Below, piece by piece: positions 44,801 through 53,079 of a DNA stretch of 64,000 bases. The position numbers were made by a program, and so were the translations under genes. The stretch is from assembly GCF_028649455.1 (NCBI RefSeq), contig NZ_JAQSIO010000003.1, positions 372,001 to 436,000 of the forward strand. Reading direction: 5' to 3'. The stretch's first letter is position 1; every line of letters starts with the position of its first letter. The notes beneath the pieces are model-generated. The model worked only from the letters and a program-made list of their open reading frames with translations, made no database searches and was not told where the DNA came from. This DNA is from Curvibacter microcysteis. Lineage in GTDB: Bacteria; Pseudomonadota; Gammaproteobacteria; Burkholderiales; Burkholderiaceae_C.

Positions 44801-46372
44801 GCCTTGCAGGTAGCGCAGGGTCTCGTAATGCAGTTCACCCACAGGATCGTATTGCTTGTAGCGGCCCGCCACGGAGCCCGTGCGACCGAACTTGTTGAGG
44901 TAGTTGATCACCCCGCTGATGCTGAAGCTGGAGTCGCCGTCCGGGTTGGTCTTGAACACCCCGGTGGTGTTGTCCCACTCCATGTTGGCGTTGCCGGTGC
45001 TGGGGGTGGTGTCGGCGCCGTTTTCGTCGAAGGTCTTGTAGCCCACGTACTTCATGGGGGCGCGCAAGACGCCGCCATAGCGGCCGTCGCTGTAGCTGGC
45101 GGTTTGATCCATCAGGTAGCCAAAGGCCGCCAAGCGCAGCTGGTCGCTGTACTTCTGGATCACACCGGCGGGCTTGTAGTTGCCGCTGGGGTAGAGCTTG
45201 CACAGGCCGTAGTCGCGCACATCGGCCAGTACGCCACTGACCTTGTTGCAGACCTGAACCCGAGAGAAGAAATAGCCGTCTGAATTCAACATCGTGCCCT
45301 GGCCCTCTGGCGGGGTCCAAGTGCCCGTGTAGTCCTTGATGTAGCAGGCCTTGCCCGTGCCGGGGATGGGGTCGCCAAACACGCCGTTGGTGCAGTCCAC
45401 CCCGTTGGAGGCGGGCGCCCAGCGCCATTTGTTGGAGGCGCCGTACCAAACTTGCTTGGTGCCAGTGAAGTTGCAGACGCCACCTTCATCCGCGCACTTG
45501 GTGGTGCCGCTACCGCGGGAACTGACGGTGGAGCTCACGGTTCCGATCGCCTTGTTGGAGGCTGGCGAATTGAGCACATAGTTGGCTGGGCCGCTCCAGC
45601 AATCCCCTGTGGCCGAGGTGCCAAAGTAAATGCGGTTGAGCGTGTTGGCCACGTAGATGTCGTTGCCGTTTGCGGCGGTGATCATGGCCGTGGGCACGGC
45701 GCCCCAGTAGGTGCCACTGCCGCCACCGTTGCGGGTCAGTTGCTTGGCGGGGAAGTTGCTGGTGTTCCAGAAGCAGGTCGGGTCGCCGTTGGGCAGCACG
45801 GCGCGCTGCAGGATGGTCAAACCATCCTGATCGATGTAGCGGTCGCCCCCCGACAGGGCCAGGCGCAGCATGTCGATGGCCGAGCTGGTGGCCCAGTTCA
45901 GGAAGTTGCCGCTGAAAGCGTTGCTGCACTTGCGGTTGGTGGCGGCGCCACTGCGGTCAAAGCGCTTGTAATCGGTGGTGGTGAGTCCACCGGCTGGGGT
46001 TTCGCTGGGCGCGTCGTTGTAGGTGTAGCAACTCTCGGCGTCGTAGTAGCCCAGGTACTCGGTGGTGTTGGCGTAGCTGCTGTCGTTGGAGCCCCCTGAC
46101 GGGTATTGCGAACCCACGGTCGGGAATTCCACCGACAGGGCCAGCGCCAACGAAGGCTTGTCGATTGGCGTGGCAGCGTACAGCGGCGTGGACGACAGGG
46201 CAATGGCCTGGATGTTGGGCGGCGTCGCAGCCCCCCGCACCATGAACGACAGGCCCAGGCTGCCCAGCACCAGGGCGCCGAGGGCCCAGCTGAGCGTTTG
46301 CCGGGGGGTGCCTGTCCATTGGGGGCGCAGGCGCGCGAGCCAGGAGGCGGCGGGGGACAAGGTCTGGTTCAT
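41879..46372 (-). CDS. pilY1: type IV pilus tip adhesin/assembly protein PilY1
   Basis: Large (1497-residue) pilus-tip and biogenesis protein. A hydrophobic N-terminal segment (about 28-47) acts as signal or anchor. The N-terminal two-thirds is Ser/Thr/Gly/Asn-rich adhesin-like sequence. The C-terminal third is the PilC/PilY1 beta-propeller, seen in PAVFVGANDGMLHAFNASKG, FALDVTDPTAFSASKVMWEF and FAGDLHGKLWKLDF. I do not see a clear DxDxNxDxxD calcium loop in the propeller or a MIDAS DxSxS in the N-terminus, but these are easy to miss. It lies 16 bases after pilX and overlaps pilE. Needed for twitching or adhesion in relatives. Confidence 0.93.
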   Translation of the reverse strand: MNQTLSPAASWLARLRPQWTGTPRQTLSWALGALVLGSLGLSFMVRGAATPPNIQAIALSSTPLYAATPIDKPSLALALSVEFPTVGSQYPSGGSNDSSYANTTEYLGYYDAESCYTYNDAPSETPAGGLTTTDYKRFDRSGAATNRKCSNAFSGNFLNWATSSAIDMLRLALSGGDRYIDQDGLTILQRAVLPNGDPTCFWNTSNFPAKQLTRNGGGSGTYWGAVPTAMITAANGNDIYVANTLNRIYFGTSATGDCWSGPANYVLNSPASNKAIGTVSSTVSSRGSGTTKCADEGGVCNFTGTKQVWYGASNKWRWAPASNGVDCTNGVFGDPIPGTGKACYIKDYTGTWTPPEGQGTMLNSDGYFFSRVQVCNKVSGVLADVRDYGLCKLYPSGNYKPAGVIQKYSDQLRLAAFGYLMDQTASYSDGRYGGVLRAPMKYVGYKTFDENGADTTPSTGNANMEWDNTTGVFKTNPDGDSSFSISGVINYLNKFGRTGSVAGRYKQYDPVGELHYETLRYLQGLSPSADAISNITTDMKDGFPVYTTWTDPYGGTRSATADYSCVRSNIVVIGDINTHDGNRLPSPSVANNIIDINAWRTVVQNFEQNVTSATYVDGQGVTRNTGNPNGANGGVPSGSSTSQIMGSAYWSHTHDIRPSTWTNAPTKVRPGLRVKNYLFDVNEYGSQSDANNRRFSNQFFMASKYGGFESDASNTGSNPYNTWGNPFRNQSGGADNNVWQNLSSPGEASTYYLQSSARGVLSAFDGIFSRAANSSRNIAGVAIQSREVSTTVDNVIYQGAFDTSSWTGDVLALPLTVVGTSTLTLSSQADWSAADILTNRANPSTTRTIVMGRPGATANPTATDFTWAAITDASIKSDLNKASSNAAADGLGSSRVAFLRGDRSLEGSTFRSRSKLLGDIINSSVVYSGTPTTAYIENSYSTFYTNNKSRTPAVFVGANDGMLHAFNASKGTSGGTELFAYIPSWMSSKLSELTSTSYLNNHQSYVDGVPVVGEACVGPAHTLTATTCTWKTVLASGTGAGGQGVFALDVTDPTAFSASKVMWEFTKTDDADMGYVVGAPQIVKMKVSSNTATTPTYRWFVAVASGVNNYVSDSAGRFSTTGNPAIFFLALDKAAGDAWTQGTNYYKVLLPFDATLAITKATGVANFTPMYGGAGEVTYLFAGDLHGKLWKLDFTPRDATHPTSAFDPSNSSHWTMERLSFFNKGTATTPIPYPMYSATDAATTPNIQPIFSAPRIFTGPVVNGKKTYYVLFGTGKFLEASDKTSTAQNTIYTIFDNGVTGVNQSDSSPTSATTANVISGRGRLQSGTVNTSTLTITVPAFLWGRAASNADTTQRSGWYFDLPSTGEKMISAFLGLTNYATFNTIVPGAAGAAGSCTATPGSGNSYSVNIATGNGTYISSSVGLLGSTMYVKNSGLITPGPSNSTGRKERKITYESISTGSSGSALTNTKVEIKEAYGRLSWRQVNNYWDLHQKATE

Positions 46373-46388
46373 GGGCGGCCTCTGGCGG

Positions 46389-47027
46389 TCAATCGCGGTA
46401 AATCATTTGCAGCACCCCTTGGGTGGTCGGGTTGGGCCCGAAGCCCATGGCGGTGACGCGGTACACATAGCGGCGGTCGGCAGGCTTTTCGACTTCGGCG
46501 TCGCGCGGGTCGGGAATGGCTTCGATCACGTAACGGGGCTTCAAGGCGGCTTGCAAGCCCTTGCCGACGCTGAACGGGCGAGCACTTCCTGACGCACTGG
46601 TGAAATCACCGTAGGTCACGTACCTGGTGCTGCTGGTGGCCAAAAAATCGACCGTCAGCCAGTAGGGGCGATCGCCCTCGACATAGGCGCACAGGCCTTT
46701 TTGATTGCCCGTGGTGCCGCAGTCGGCGATGAAGTTGGTCAGGTCGGGTTTGTCGCTGAACAGGGCGCGCCGGGTGCCGGTGATTCCCCCCACGCTTTCC
46801 GTGTCGATGTCGAACTCCGCGTCCATCAGGGCGGCTTCGGCCCCTTGCCAGGCGATTTGCAGATCACGGTCGTTGCGGGTGGTGCGCTCGGCCATGGTGG
46901 CGATCTGGATGCCGCCAATCCCCAGCAAAGACACGACCACCAGCAGCAGCAGCACGACCACCAGCGACGCCCCGCTCTGGAGCGGGCGCGCTGGTGACCG
47001 ATGCAATGAGATGGGCTGGGCGTGCAT
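46389..47027 (-). CDS. pilX: type IV pilus minor pilin PilX
   Basis: Minor pilin of 212 residues. The N-terminal RPLQSG/ASLVVVLLLLVVVSLLGIGGIQIA segment is the PilX form of the pilin helix, which lacks the usual mature Glu5. It continues TTRNDRDLQIAWQGAEAALMDAE, a typical PilX_N block. The globular part has Cys residues in IADCGTTGNQKGLCAY. Start ATG at 47027 lies one base after the pilW stop; an overlapping long frame reaching 47606 is a shadow of pilW. In other bacteria PilX works with PilV, PilW and PilY1 as the tip-priming complex. Confidence 0.88.
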   Translation of the reverse strand: MHAQPISLHRSPARPLQSGASLVVVLLLLVVVSLLGIGGIQIATMAERTTRNDRDLQIAWQGAEAALMDAEFDIDTESVGGITGTRRALFSDKPDLTNFIADCGTTGNQKGLCAYVEGDRPYWLTVDFLATSSTRYVTYGDFTSASGSARPFSVGKGLQAALKPRYVIEAIPDPRDAEVEKPADRRYVYRVTAMGFGPNPTTQGVLQMIYRD

Positions 47028-47028
47028 G

Positions 47029-48090
47029 TCAGAGGTCCTGGGCATTGCGCAGGTGGATGGTGAAAGTGAAGGCCTTGCGCATGCGGCCGTCGGGCGTGGG
47101 GCTGTAGACCGTATTGCGGTCGTTGGAGTTGGTGTTGGACATCGCGGAGCCCAGCGTGCCCGAGTTGCTGTCCTTGCCCAGACCCAGGGGGTAGTAGGTG
47201 AGCGTGGTGCTCCTGTCCGGCGCCTGGTTCGGGGCCCCGCGCACCACCATGCCCACGCGCAAGGCGCGCACTCGGCTCCAGTTGAAGTAGGTGGCGGTTT
47301 GGTTGCCTGTGACCGTGATCTGGTCGGCCCGCAGGTAGCGGTCGGGCACCGAGTCTGCCGTGGTGGGGGTGGAGGTGGCCGTGACCGTCGTGTTGTTGGC
47401 ACCGATGCCGTCCACCCCGTAAAGCACTTGGAAGTTTTCCACCCCGCGCACCAAGGGGGTGACGGTGAAGGTGGTGGTGCCGGCATTGGCCACCGAGCAC
47501 AGCAGTGCCGGTTCGCCGTCGACGTCGGCTCCCACATGCAAGATGCTGGTGGAGCGGTCATCCCGGTTGAGCGGCACGGTGGCGAGGGGCGTTCCCGTGC
47601 AGTCAATCATGCTGGCGTCGGTGCTGCTGGCGTTGAGGGAGGTGCTGGCTGGCTGAAAGCGCAGCACCAGGATGTCGCTGCCATCGCCCAAGGTGTTGGC
47701 GGTGCGGGTGGTGCCACCATCCCAGGCGTCGGTGCTGACGCGGCTGGCGTTGTTCAACCCATAAACATTGGGGATGGGCGTGACCGCAATGCCGTTGGTG
47801 TTGGTTTCGCGGGGGGTCGCGACGTAGGTCAGGTCTCGGAACCCGGTTTGCACCCCCAGGCGTTGCAGCAGGTCGGTCACGAAGCGGGCGCTGTCCCGCA
47901 GTTGCGAGCTGGCGTCGTTGGCGTTGAAGCCCTGGCGCGCAATGCTCAGGGCCGCCACGGCCGCCAGGGCCACGACCGTGCTGATGGCCAGTGCCACCAT
48001 CAACTCCACCAGGGTCAAGCCCTTTTGGGTCTCGCGGGCTCCCTGGCCCGGCGCCGGGAGCTTGAAAAGATGCCAATGGTTTCGCATCAT
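47029..48090 (-). CDS. pilW: type IV pilus minor pilin PilW
   Basis: Minor pilin of 353 residues with the cleavage signal KG/LTLVELMVALAISTVVALAAVAAL and Glu5. PilW proteins are the large minor pilins, and this length is normal. A central CTGTPLATVPLNRD and a C-terminal VRALRVGMVVRG segment are characteristic. The ATG at 48090 overlaps the pilV stop by four bases, and pilX follows after one base. It belongs to the PilV-W-X-Y1-E complex at the pilus tip. Confidence 0.9.
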   Translation of the reverse strand: MMRNHWHLFKLPAPGQGARETQKGLTLVELMVALAISTVVALAAVAALSIARQGFNANDASSQLRDSARFVTDLLQRLGVQTGFRDLTYVATPRETNTNGIAVTPIPNVYGLNNASRVSTDAWDGGTTRTANTLGDGSDILVLRFQPASTSLNASSTDASMIDCTGTPLATVPLNRDDRSTSILHVGADVDGEPALLCSVANAGTTTFTVTPLVRGVENFQVLYGVDGIGANNTTVTATSTPTTADSVPDRYLRADQITVTGNQTATYFNWSRVRALRVGMVVRGAPNQAPDRSTTLTYYPLGLGKDSNSGTLGSAMSNTNSNDRNTVYSPTPDGRMRKAFTFTIHLRNAQDL

Positions 48091-48752
48091 GAGTTACCAC
48101 TGGTGACCGGGAAGACCAAAGCGGGGCGCGAGCCTGTGGCGCCGCTCAGGTTGAACGCGCTTTCGCCGGTGTTGCTGCGGTTGGTGCTGGTCTGGGTCCA
48201 GCCCATCTTGATCATGATCAGCCCGTCGGTCCCGGTGCCGCTGCAGGCCCAGACCGGCAGGCCGTTGCTGTCGTAGGGGGCGTTGTCATAGCAGATGCTG
48301 ACGCGGGCACCGGGCAGCTCTTGCGCCACGCGGGTCAGCCAATCCGTCATCTCAGCGTTGGCCACGTCGGCGGTGCTGGTGCAGTTGGTGGTGGCGGTGG
48401 CGTTCAAGCAGTAGGAGGTGGTGGCGGGCGCCATGGCGCTGCCACTGAACGTGCCCAGGTAAAGGTTGGCGCCGGCGGCTCTCAGACCTTCGTCCTTGTT
48501 GCCGCGCATCATTTCGGCCAGTTCCCGGGCCAGGGCTGCCGCGCTGGACTGGAGCCGGGCTTGGGTGTTGGACTGCAAGGCAAAGGCCTGCATCCCTACC
48601 ATGCCCAGCATGCCGAACGACAAAACAAAGATGGCCACCAGCACTTCCAGCAAAGAAAAACCCCGGGCACGACGCGGCGCTTGTGGCAGCGCCGCTGCCT
48701 GGCTTTGGCCGGGCAAGGGGGCACACGGGGCAGGGGGGGGGCTGTTTTTCAT
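48087..48752 (-). CDS. pilV: type IV pilus minor pilin PilV
   Basis: First gene of the minor pilin operon, 221 residues. A long basic leader (about 31 residues) ends with the cleavage signal RG/FSLLEVLVAIFVLSFGMLGMVGMQA and Glu5. The QSNTQARLQSSAAALARELAEMMRGN block is typical of PilV. A conserved C-terminal segment around VSICYDNAPYD follows. Divergent from dnaE with a 213-base spacer that must contain the operon promoter. Confidence 0.9.
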   Translation of the reverse strand: MKNSPPPAPCAPLPGQSQAAALPQAPRRARGFSLLEVLVAIFVLSFGMLGMVGMQAFALQSNTQARLQSSAAALARELAEMMRGNKDEGLRAAGANLYLGTFSGSAMAPATTSYCLNATATTNCTSTADVANAEMTDWLTRVAQELPGARVSICYDNAPYDSNGLPVWACSGTGTDGLIMIKMGWTQTSTNRSNTGESAFNLSGATGSRPALVFPVTSGNS

Positions 48753-48823
48753 GTGTTTCTGTTACGTAACCGGATGTAGGGTATTTAACATCCTTGTTGA
48801 AATTTAGCAGCAAGGTTCGTAAT

Positions 48824-48869
48824 CGTTCATTTTTGACGGTTTTGCCAGATGATTGGCCGAAAGTGAACG
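48824..48869. promoter_or_regulatory. imperfect dyad in the pilV-dnaE divergent spacer
   Basis: Outer arms CGTTCA (48824-48829) and TGAACG (48864-48869) are perfect, and the symmetry extends inward with mismatches for about 13 bases per side. The site sits 72 bases upstream of pilV and 96 bases upstream of dnaE. No matching known operator was recognised. Confidence 0.35.
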
Positions 48870-48965
48870 ATGAGTGGTGCATCTGACCGCTGAGCGGATG
48901 GTGAGCGGCTCAGCTTGGGCGTCAGTTTGATGAGGGGCGGTGCCGCCGTTTCCTACAATGGGCAG

Positions 48966-51900
48966 ATGTTTGTTCACCTGCGCCTTCACTCCGAGTTCTC
49001 CGTCGTTGACGGAACCACCCGCATCGACGAAGTCGTCAAAATGGCCGCCAAGAACGGCCAGCCCGCTCTGGCCTTGACGGACTTCAACAACCTGTTTGGC
49101 GCCATCAAGCTCTACAAGGAAGCCCGGGGCAAGGGCGTCAAGCCCATCATCGGGGCCGAAATCGTGCTAGAGGGGCCCCCCCACGCGCCGACGCAGTTGT
49201 CGCGCATGCTGCTGCTGGTTCAAAACACCCAGGGCTACCTGAACCTGTGCGAACTGTTGGCCCGTGGCTGGACGCGCAATGTGGTGGGTGCCCTGGCGGT
49301 GTGCCAGCGCGAGTGGCTGGCCGAGCTCAACGAGGGTTTGATTGCCTTGTCCGGGGCCCATTCCGGGGCAGTGGGTCAGGCCTTGCTGCGCGGCGATGAG
49401 GCGGGTGCGTCGGAGCTGGCCCTGCAGATGGCAGGCCTGTTTCCGCACCGCTTCTACCTGGAGCTGCAACGCGCGGGGCGCGCCGACGATGAGGCGCATG
49501 TGATCGCCGCCGTCAAATTGGCGGCCCGTTTGAAGCTGCCGGTGGTGGCCACCCACCCGGTGCAGTTTGCCGGGCCCGATGACTATGAGGCCCATGAGGC
49601 ACGGGTTTGCATTTCCGAGGGCGAAATCCTGGGCAACCAGCGCCGGGTGCGCAAGTTCACCCGGGAGCAGTACTTCAAGAGCACTGAGCAGATGCAGGCC
49701 TTGTTCGCCGACCTGCCGTCCGCCTTGGAAAACACCCTGGAGATCGCGCGCCGTTGCAGCCTGACCCTGGTGCTGGGCAAACCGCAGTTGCCCAACTTCC
49801 CCACGCCCAACGGCATGCCGATTGACGAGTACTTCCGCTTCGCGTCGCATGAGGGCCTGGAAGAGCGTCTGAAGCTGCTGTTCGCCACCGACGCTGAGCG
49901 CGACGCCCAGCGCCCGCGCTATGTGGAGCGGCTGGAGTTTGAACTCGTCACGATTTTGAAGATGGGCTTTCCGGGCTACTTCCTGATCGTGGGTGATTTC
50001 ATTCAATGGGCCAAGAACAATGGCTGTCCGGTGGGACCGGGCCGGGGCTCGGGTGCAGGCTCTCTGGTGGCCTATGCGCTCAAGATCACCGACTTGGACC
50101 CGCTGCAATACAACCTGCTGTTCGAGCGTTTTCTGAACCCGGAGCGGGTGTCCATGCCTGACTTTGACATCGATTTCTGTCAAAGCAACCGCGACCGCGT
50201 GATCGACTACGTGAAGGACAAGTACGGCAAGAACGCTGTCAGCCAGATCGCCACCTTCGGCACCATGGCGGCCAAGGCCGCCATCCGCGACGTGGGCCGG
50301 GTGATGGACATGAGCTACACCTTCTGCGACGGCATTTCCAAGCTGGTGCCGGGCAAGCCGGGCATGTCCTACACCTTGCAGTACCCGCCCAATCCCAAAA
50401 AGGAAGGCGACAAGAACAACTACGCCATCGAGCTGGAGCCGGTGCTGGCCGAACGCATCCAGAAGGAAGAAGACGTCAAGACCATCATCGAGATGGCGCA
50501 AAAACTCGAAGGCATGACCCGCAACATCGGCATGCACGCCGGGGGCGTGTTGATTGCGCCGGGCAAGCTGACCGATTTCTGCCCGCTCTACCAACAGCCG
50601 GGCAGTGAGTCGGCGGTGAGTCAGTACGACAAGGACGACGTGGAGGCCATCGGCCTGGTGAAGTTCGACTTCTTGGGGCTGGCCACGCTGACCATCCTGG
50701 AAATTGCGCGCGAATTCATCATGAAGCGCCACAAGGGGCAGGAGGACTTCACCTTCGAGACCATTCCACTGGACGACGGTCCCACCTACCGCCTGTTCCA
50801 AGAGGGCAAGACCGAGGCCGTGTTCCAGTTTGAAAGCCGCGGCATGCAAGGCATGTTGCGCGACGCCAAGCCCTCGCGCCTGGAAGACCTGATCGCCCTG
50901 AACGCGCTGTACCGCCCCGGCCCGATGGACCTGATTCCCAGCTTCGTGGCGCGCAAGCACGGCCGCGAAGAGGTGATCTACCCCCACCCCTTGGTCGAGC
51001 CCGTGCTGGCCGAGACCTACGGCATCATGGTGTACCAGGAGCAGGTGATGCAGACCGCCCAGGTGCTGGGCGGCTACTCCCTCGGGGGCGCCGACATGCT
51101 GCGCCGCGCCATGGGCAAGAAAAAAGCCGAAGAAATGGCCGAGCACCGGACCATCTTCCGCAAGGGCGCGGCCGAGAAGGGCATTGATCAAGAAAAGGCC
51201 GACGAGGTCTTCGACTTGATGGAGAAGTTCGCAGGCTACGGCTTCAACAAGTCGCACGCCGCTGCTTACTCGCTCTTGGCCTACCACACGGCCTGGCTCA
51301 AGGTGCACTACACGGCGGAGTTCTTCTGCGCCAACATGACCGTCGAAATGGACGACACGGACAAGCTCAAGGTCTTGTACGAGGACGCTGTGAAGATGGG
51401 ACTGACCTTTGAGCCGCCGGACGTCAACCGGGGCCGCTACCGTTTTGAGCCGGTCACCAACAAAATCATCCGCTACGGCCTGGGCGCCATCAAGGGCACG
51501 GGCCAGGCGGCGATCGAAGCCATGGTGGCTGCGCGTGAGAAGGACGGCCCCTTCAAGAGTCTGTTTGACTTCTGCGTTCGTGTGGACAAGAGCCGCATGA
51601 ACAAGCGCACGGTCGAGGCCTTGATCAAAGGCGGTGCGTTTGATGCCATCAATCCGCACCGCGCCTCGCTGGTGGCCAGCATCGACCGCGCCTTTGAATT
51701 CGCTGCCGCGACGGCGGCCAACGCCAATCAGGGCGGCCTGTTCGACATGATGGGCGATGACGCCCACGGCTCCAGCACCCAGGAGCCCGACCTGGTCGAA
51801 GTGCTGCCCTGGGGCATCAAGGAGCGCTTGACCCTCGAGAAGACGGCGATCGGTTTCTACCTCTCCGGGCACTTGTTCGATGAGGTCTCGACCGAAGTGC

Positions 51901-52478
51901 GCCGCTTCGTGCGCCGCCAGCTCGATGAACTCGCCGAGAGCCGCGACCCGCAAATGGTGGCCGGCATCGTGAGCGACTTGCGCGTCATCAATGGGCAGCG
52001 CGGCAAACTGGCCATCTTCAAGTTGGATGACAAGACCCGCACCATCGAAGCCACCGCCGACGAGGCCGTGATCAACGCCAACAAGAACCTGCTCAAGGAC
52101 GATGAAATGCTCATCGTCAGCGTCAAGTGCCAGCCGGACCGGTTCTCCGGTGGATTGCGCCTGAGCGTGCAGCAGGTCTGGGACCTGCCCACGGCGCGCT
52201 GCCGCTTCGGCAAGCACCTGCAGGTGGCGGTCAATGGGCGCGCGCCTGACATCGCCAGGCTGCTGCGCGAGTTCCCCGCCAAGGTGGAGGAGTCTGAACA
52301 AGGCACTTTCGAGCGCGGGCTGGACATCCGCCTGCTGGTTCACCGTGAAAAAGACGGCGTGGCGGCCACGGCCGAGCTGCATTTGGGCGATGGCGCCAAG
52401 TTCTTCCCCACCGACGCGGCTTTGGCCAGTTGGGTGGCCCAGGCCCACGAGGGGCGCGCCCGCATCGTGTATGACTGA
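48966..52478 (+). CDS. dnaE: DNA polymerase III alpha subunit
   Basis: Catalytic subunit of the replicative polymerase, 1170 residues, normal for DnaE. An N-terminal PHP domain (starting FVHLRLHSEFSVVDGTTRIDE) is followed by the polymerase core. Active-site aspartates lie in PDFDIDFCQSNRDRVIDYV, preceded by the GPGRGSGAGSLVAYAL loop. The C-terminal HhH, OB-fold and tau-binding regions are recognisable (IVSDLRVINGQRGKLAIFKLDD). The ATG at 48966 is chosen; the frame is open to 48915 but that adds non-conserved residues. Single gene, no frameshift seen. Confidence 0.98.
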   Translation: MFVHLRLHSEFSVVDGTTRIDEVVKMAAKNGQPALALTDFNNLFGAIKLYKEARGKGVKPIIGAEIVLEGPPHAPTQLSRMLLLVQNTQGYLNLCELLARGWTRNVVGALAVCQREWLAELNEGLIALSGAHSGAVGQALLRGDEAGASELALQMAGLFPHRFYLELQRAGRADDEAHVIAAVKLAARLKLPVVATHPVQFAGPDDYEAHEARVCISEGEILGNQRRVRKFTREQYFKSTEQMQALFADLPSALENTLEIARRCSLTLVLGKPQLPNFPTPNGMPIDEYFRFASHEGLEERLKLLFATDAERDAQRPRYVERLEFELVTILKMGFPGYFLIVGDFIQWAKNNGCPVGPGRGSGAGSLVAYALKITDLDPLQYNLLFERFLNPERVSMPDFDIDFCQSNRDRVIDYVKDKYGKNAVSQIATFGTMAAKAAIRDVGRVMDMSYTFCDGISKLVPGKPGMSYTLQYPPNPKKEGDKNNYAIELEPVLAERIQKEEDVKTIIEMAQKLEGMTRNIGMHAGGVLIAPGKLTDFCPLYQQPGSESAVSQYDKDDVEAIGLVKFDFLGLATLTILEIAREFIMKRHKGQEDFTFETIPLDDGPTYRLFQEGKTEAVFQFESRGMQGMLRDAKPSRLEDLIALNALYRPGPMDLIPSFVARKHGREEVIYPHPLVEPVLAETYGIMVYQEQVMQTAQVLGGYSLGGADMLRRAMGKKKAEEMAEHRTIFRKGAAEKGIDQEKADEVFDLMEKFAGYGFNKSHAAAYSLLAYHTAWLKVHYTAEFFCANMTVEMDDTDKLKVLYEDAVKMGLTFEPPDVNRGRYRFEPVTNKIIRYGLGAIKGTGQAAIEAMVAAREKDGPFKSLFDFCVRVDKSRMNKRTVEALIKGGAFDAINPHRASLVASIDRAFEFAAATAANANQGGLFDMMGDDAHGSSTQEPDLVEVLPWGIKERLTLEKTAIGFYLSGHLFDEVSTEVRRFVRRQLDELAESRDPQMVAGIVSDLRVINGQRGKLAIFKLDDKTRTIEATADEAVINANKNLLKDDEMLIVSVKCQPDRFSGGLRLSVQQVWDLPTARCRFGKHLQVAVNGRAPDIARLLREFPAKVEESEQGTFERGLDIRLLVHREKDGVAATAELHLGDGAKFFPTDAALASWVAQAHEGRARIVYD

Positions 52479-52500
52479 TGTTGAGAAGGCGCTGGCCGTC

Positions 52501-52530
52501 GCCGCCGCAGGCTTGGCTGCCCGCGGCGGC
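52501..52530 (+). repeat. GC hairpin after dnaE
   Basis: Perfect 8-bp arms GCCGCCGC (52501-52508) and GCGGCGGC (52523-52530), 23 bases after the dnaE stop. Only TT follows, so it is a weak terminator candidate at best. The rest of the gap to clpS shows no gene. Confidence 0.35.
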
Positions 52531-52662
52531 TTCCGAACTGGGCTTGAACTGCGCTAATTCAGCATCAAATGAAAAAGATGGCCTGGAAAACCCTTCCAGA
52601 ACCGGCCAAATGGACGGCCAGCCTCGGCGAGCCCCTGCGGCGTCATTAGAATGAAATTCATC

Positions 52663-53022
52663 ATGGCAACGAAATCACCTTCCCAACCTGCCGCACCCAA
52701 GCTCACGCCCTCCGATGGCGAGGGCGGCGCCTCGGTGGTGCTGGAGCGACTGACCCAAAAAGTGCAGCCGCCTCAGATGTACCAGGTGGTCATGCTCAAT
52801 GACGATTACACCCCGATGGAGTTCGTGGTGTTCGTGATTCAAGAGTTTTTCAACAAGGACCGTGAAACGGCGACCCAAATCATGCTGAAGATTCACCTCG
52901 ACGGCAAAGGGATTTGTGGGGTTTATTCACGCGACGTGGCGGCCACCAAGGTTGACCAGGTCATGGATGCGGCCAACAAGGCGGGTCATCCATTGCAATG
53001 CGTGAGTGAGCCTGTTGAATAA
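52663..53022 (+). CDS. clpS: ATP-dependent Clp protease adaptor ClpS
   Basis: Adaptor that binds N-degrons and delivers them to ClpAP, 119 residues from this start. The core has [22 protein letters not shown] with the peptide-binding Asn-Asp pair, [23 protein letters not shown] and a C-terminal [12 protein letters not shown] flexible N-terminal tail of about 35 residues is used to contact ClpA. An in-frame ATG at 52651 adds four residues; I prefer 52663 (MATKSP) because homologues begin like this to my knowledge. No clear ribosome site precedes either. It lies 57 bases before clpA. Confidence 0.95.
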   Translation: MATKSPSQPAAPKLTPSDGEGGASVVLERLTQKVQPPQMYQVVMLNDDYTPMEFVVFVIQEFFNKDRETATQIMLKIHLDGKGICGVYSRDVAATKVDQVMDAANKAGHPLQCVSEPVE

Positions 53023-53079
53023 ATGGCTTTCAATCCGATTTAAAGTTAAACCACTCAACGCAAGGCAAAAGGAATTCAC

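Noticed and set aside
46389-47606. Long frame including pilX and part of pilW
   Set aside because: The upstream half overlaps pilW in another frame and is Pro/Arg/Thr-rich; the PilX pilin helix begins near 47027.
49167-52448. 1093-codon minus-strand frame within dnaE
   Set aside because: Shadow of the polymerase gene; no start signal or domain, although it is long.
52647-52652. TAGAAT as a -10 box giving a nearly leaderless clpS transcript
   Set aside because: No -35 at the right distance, and a single hexamer match is expected by chance.
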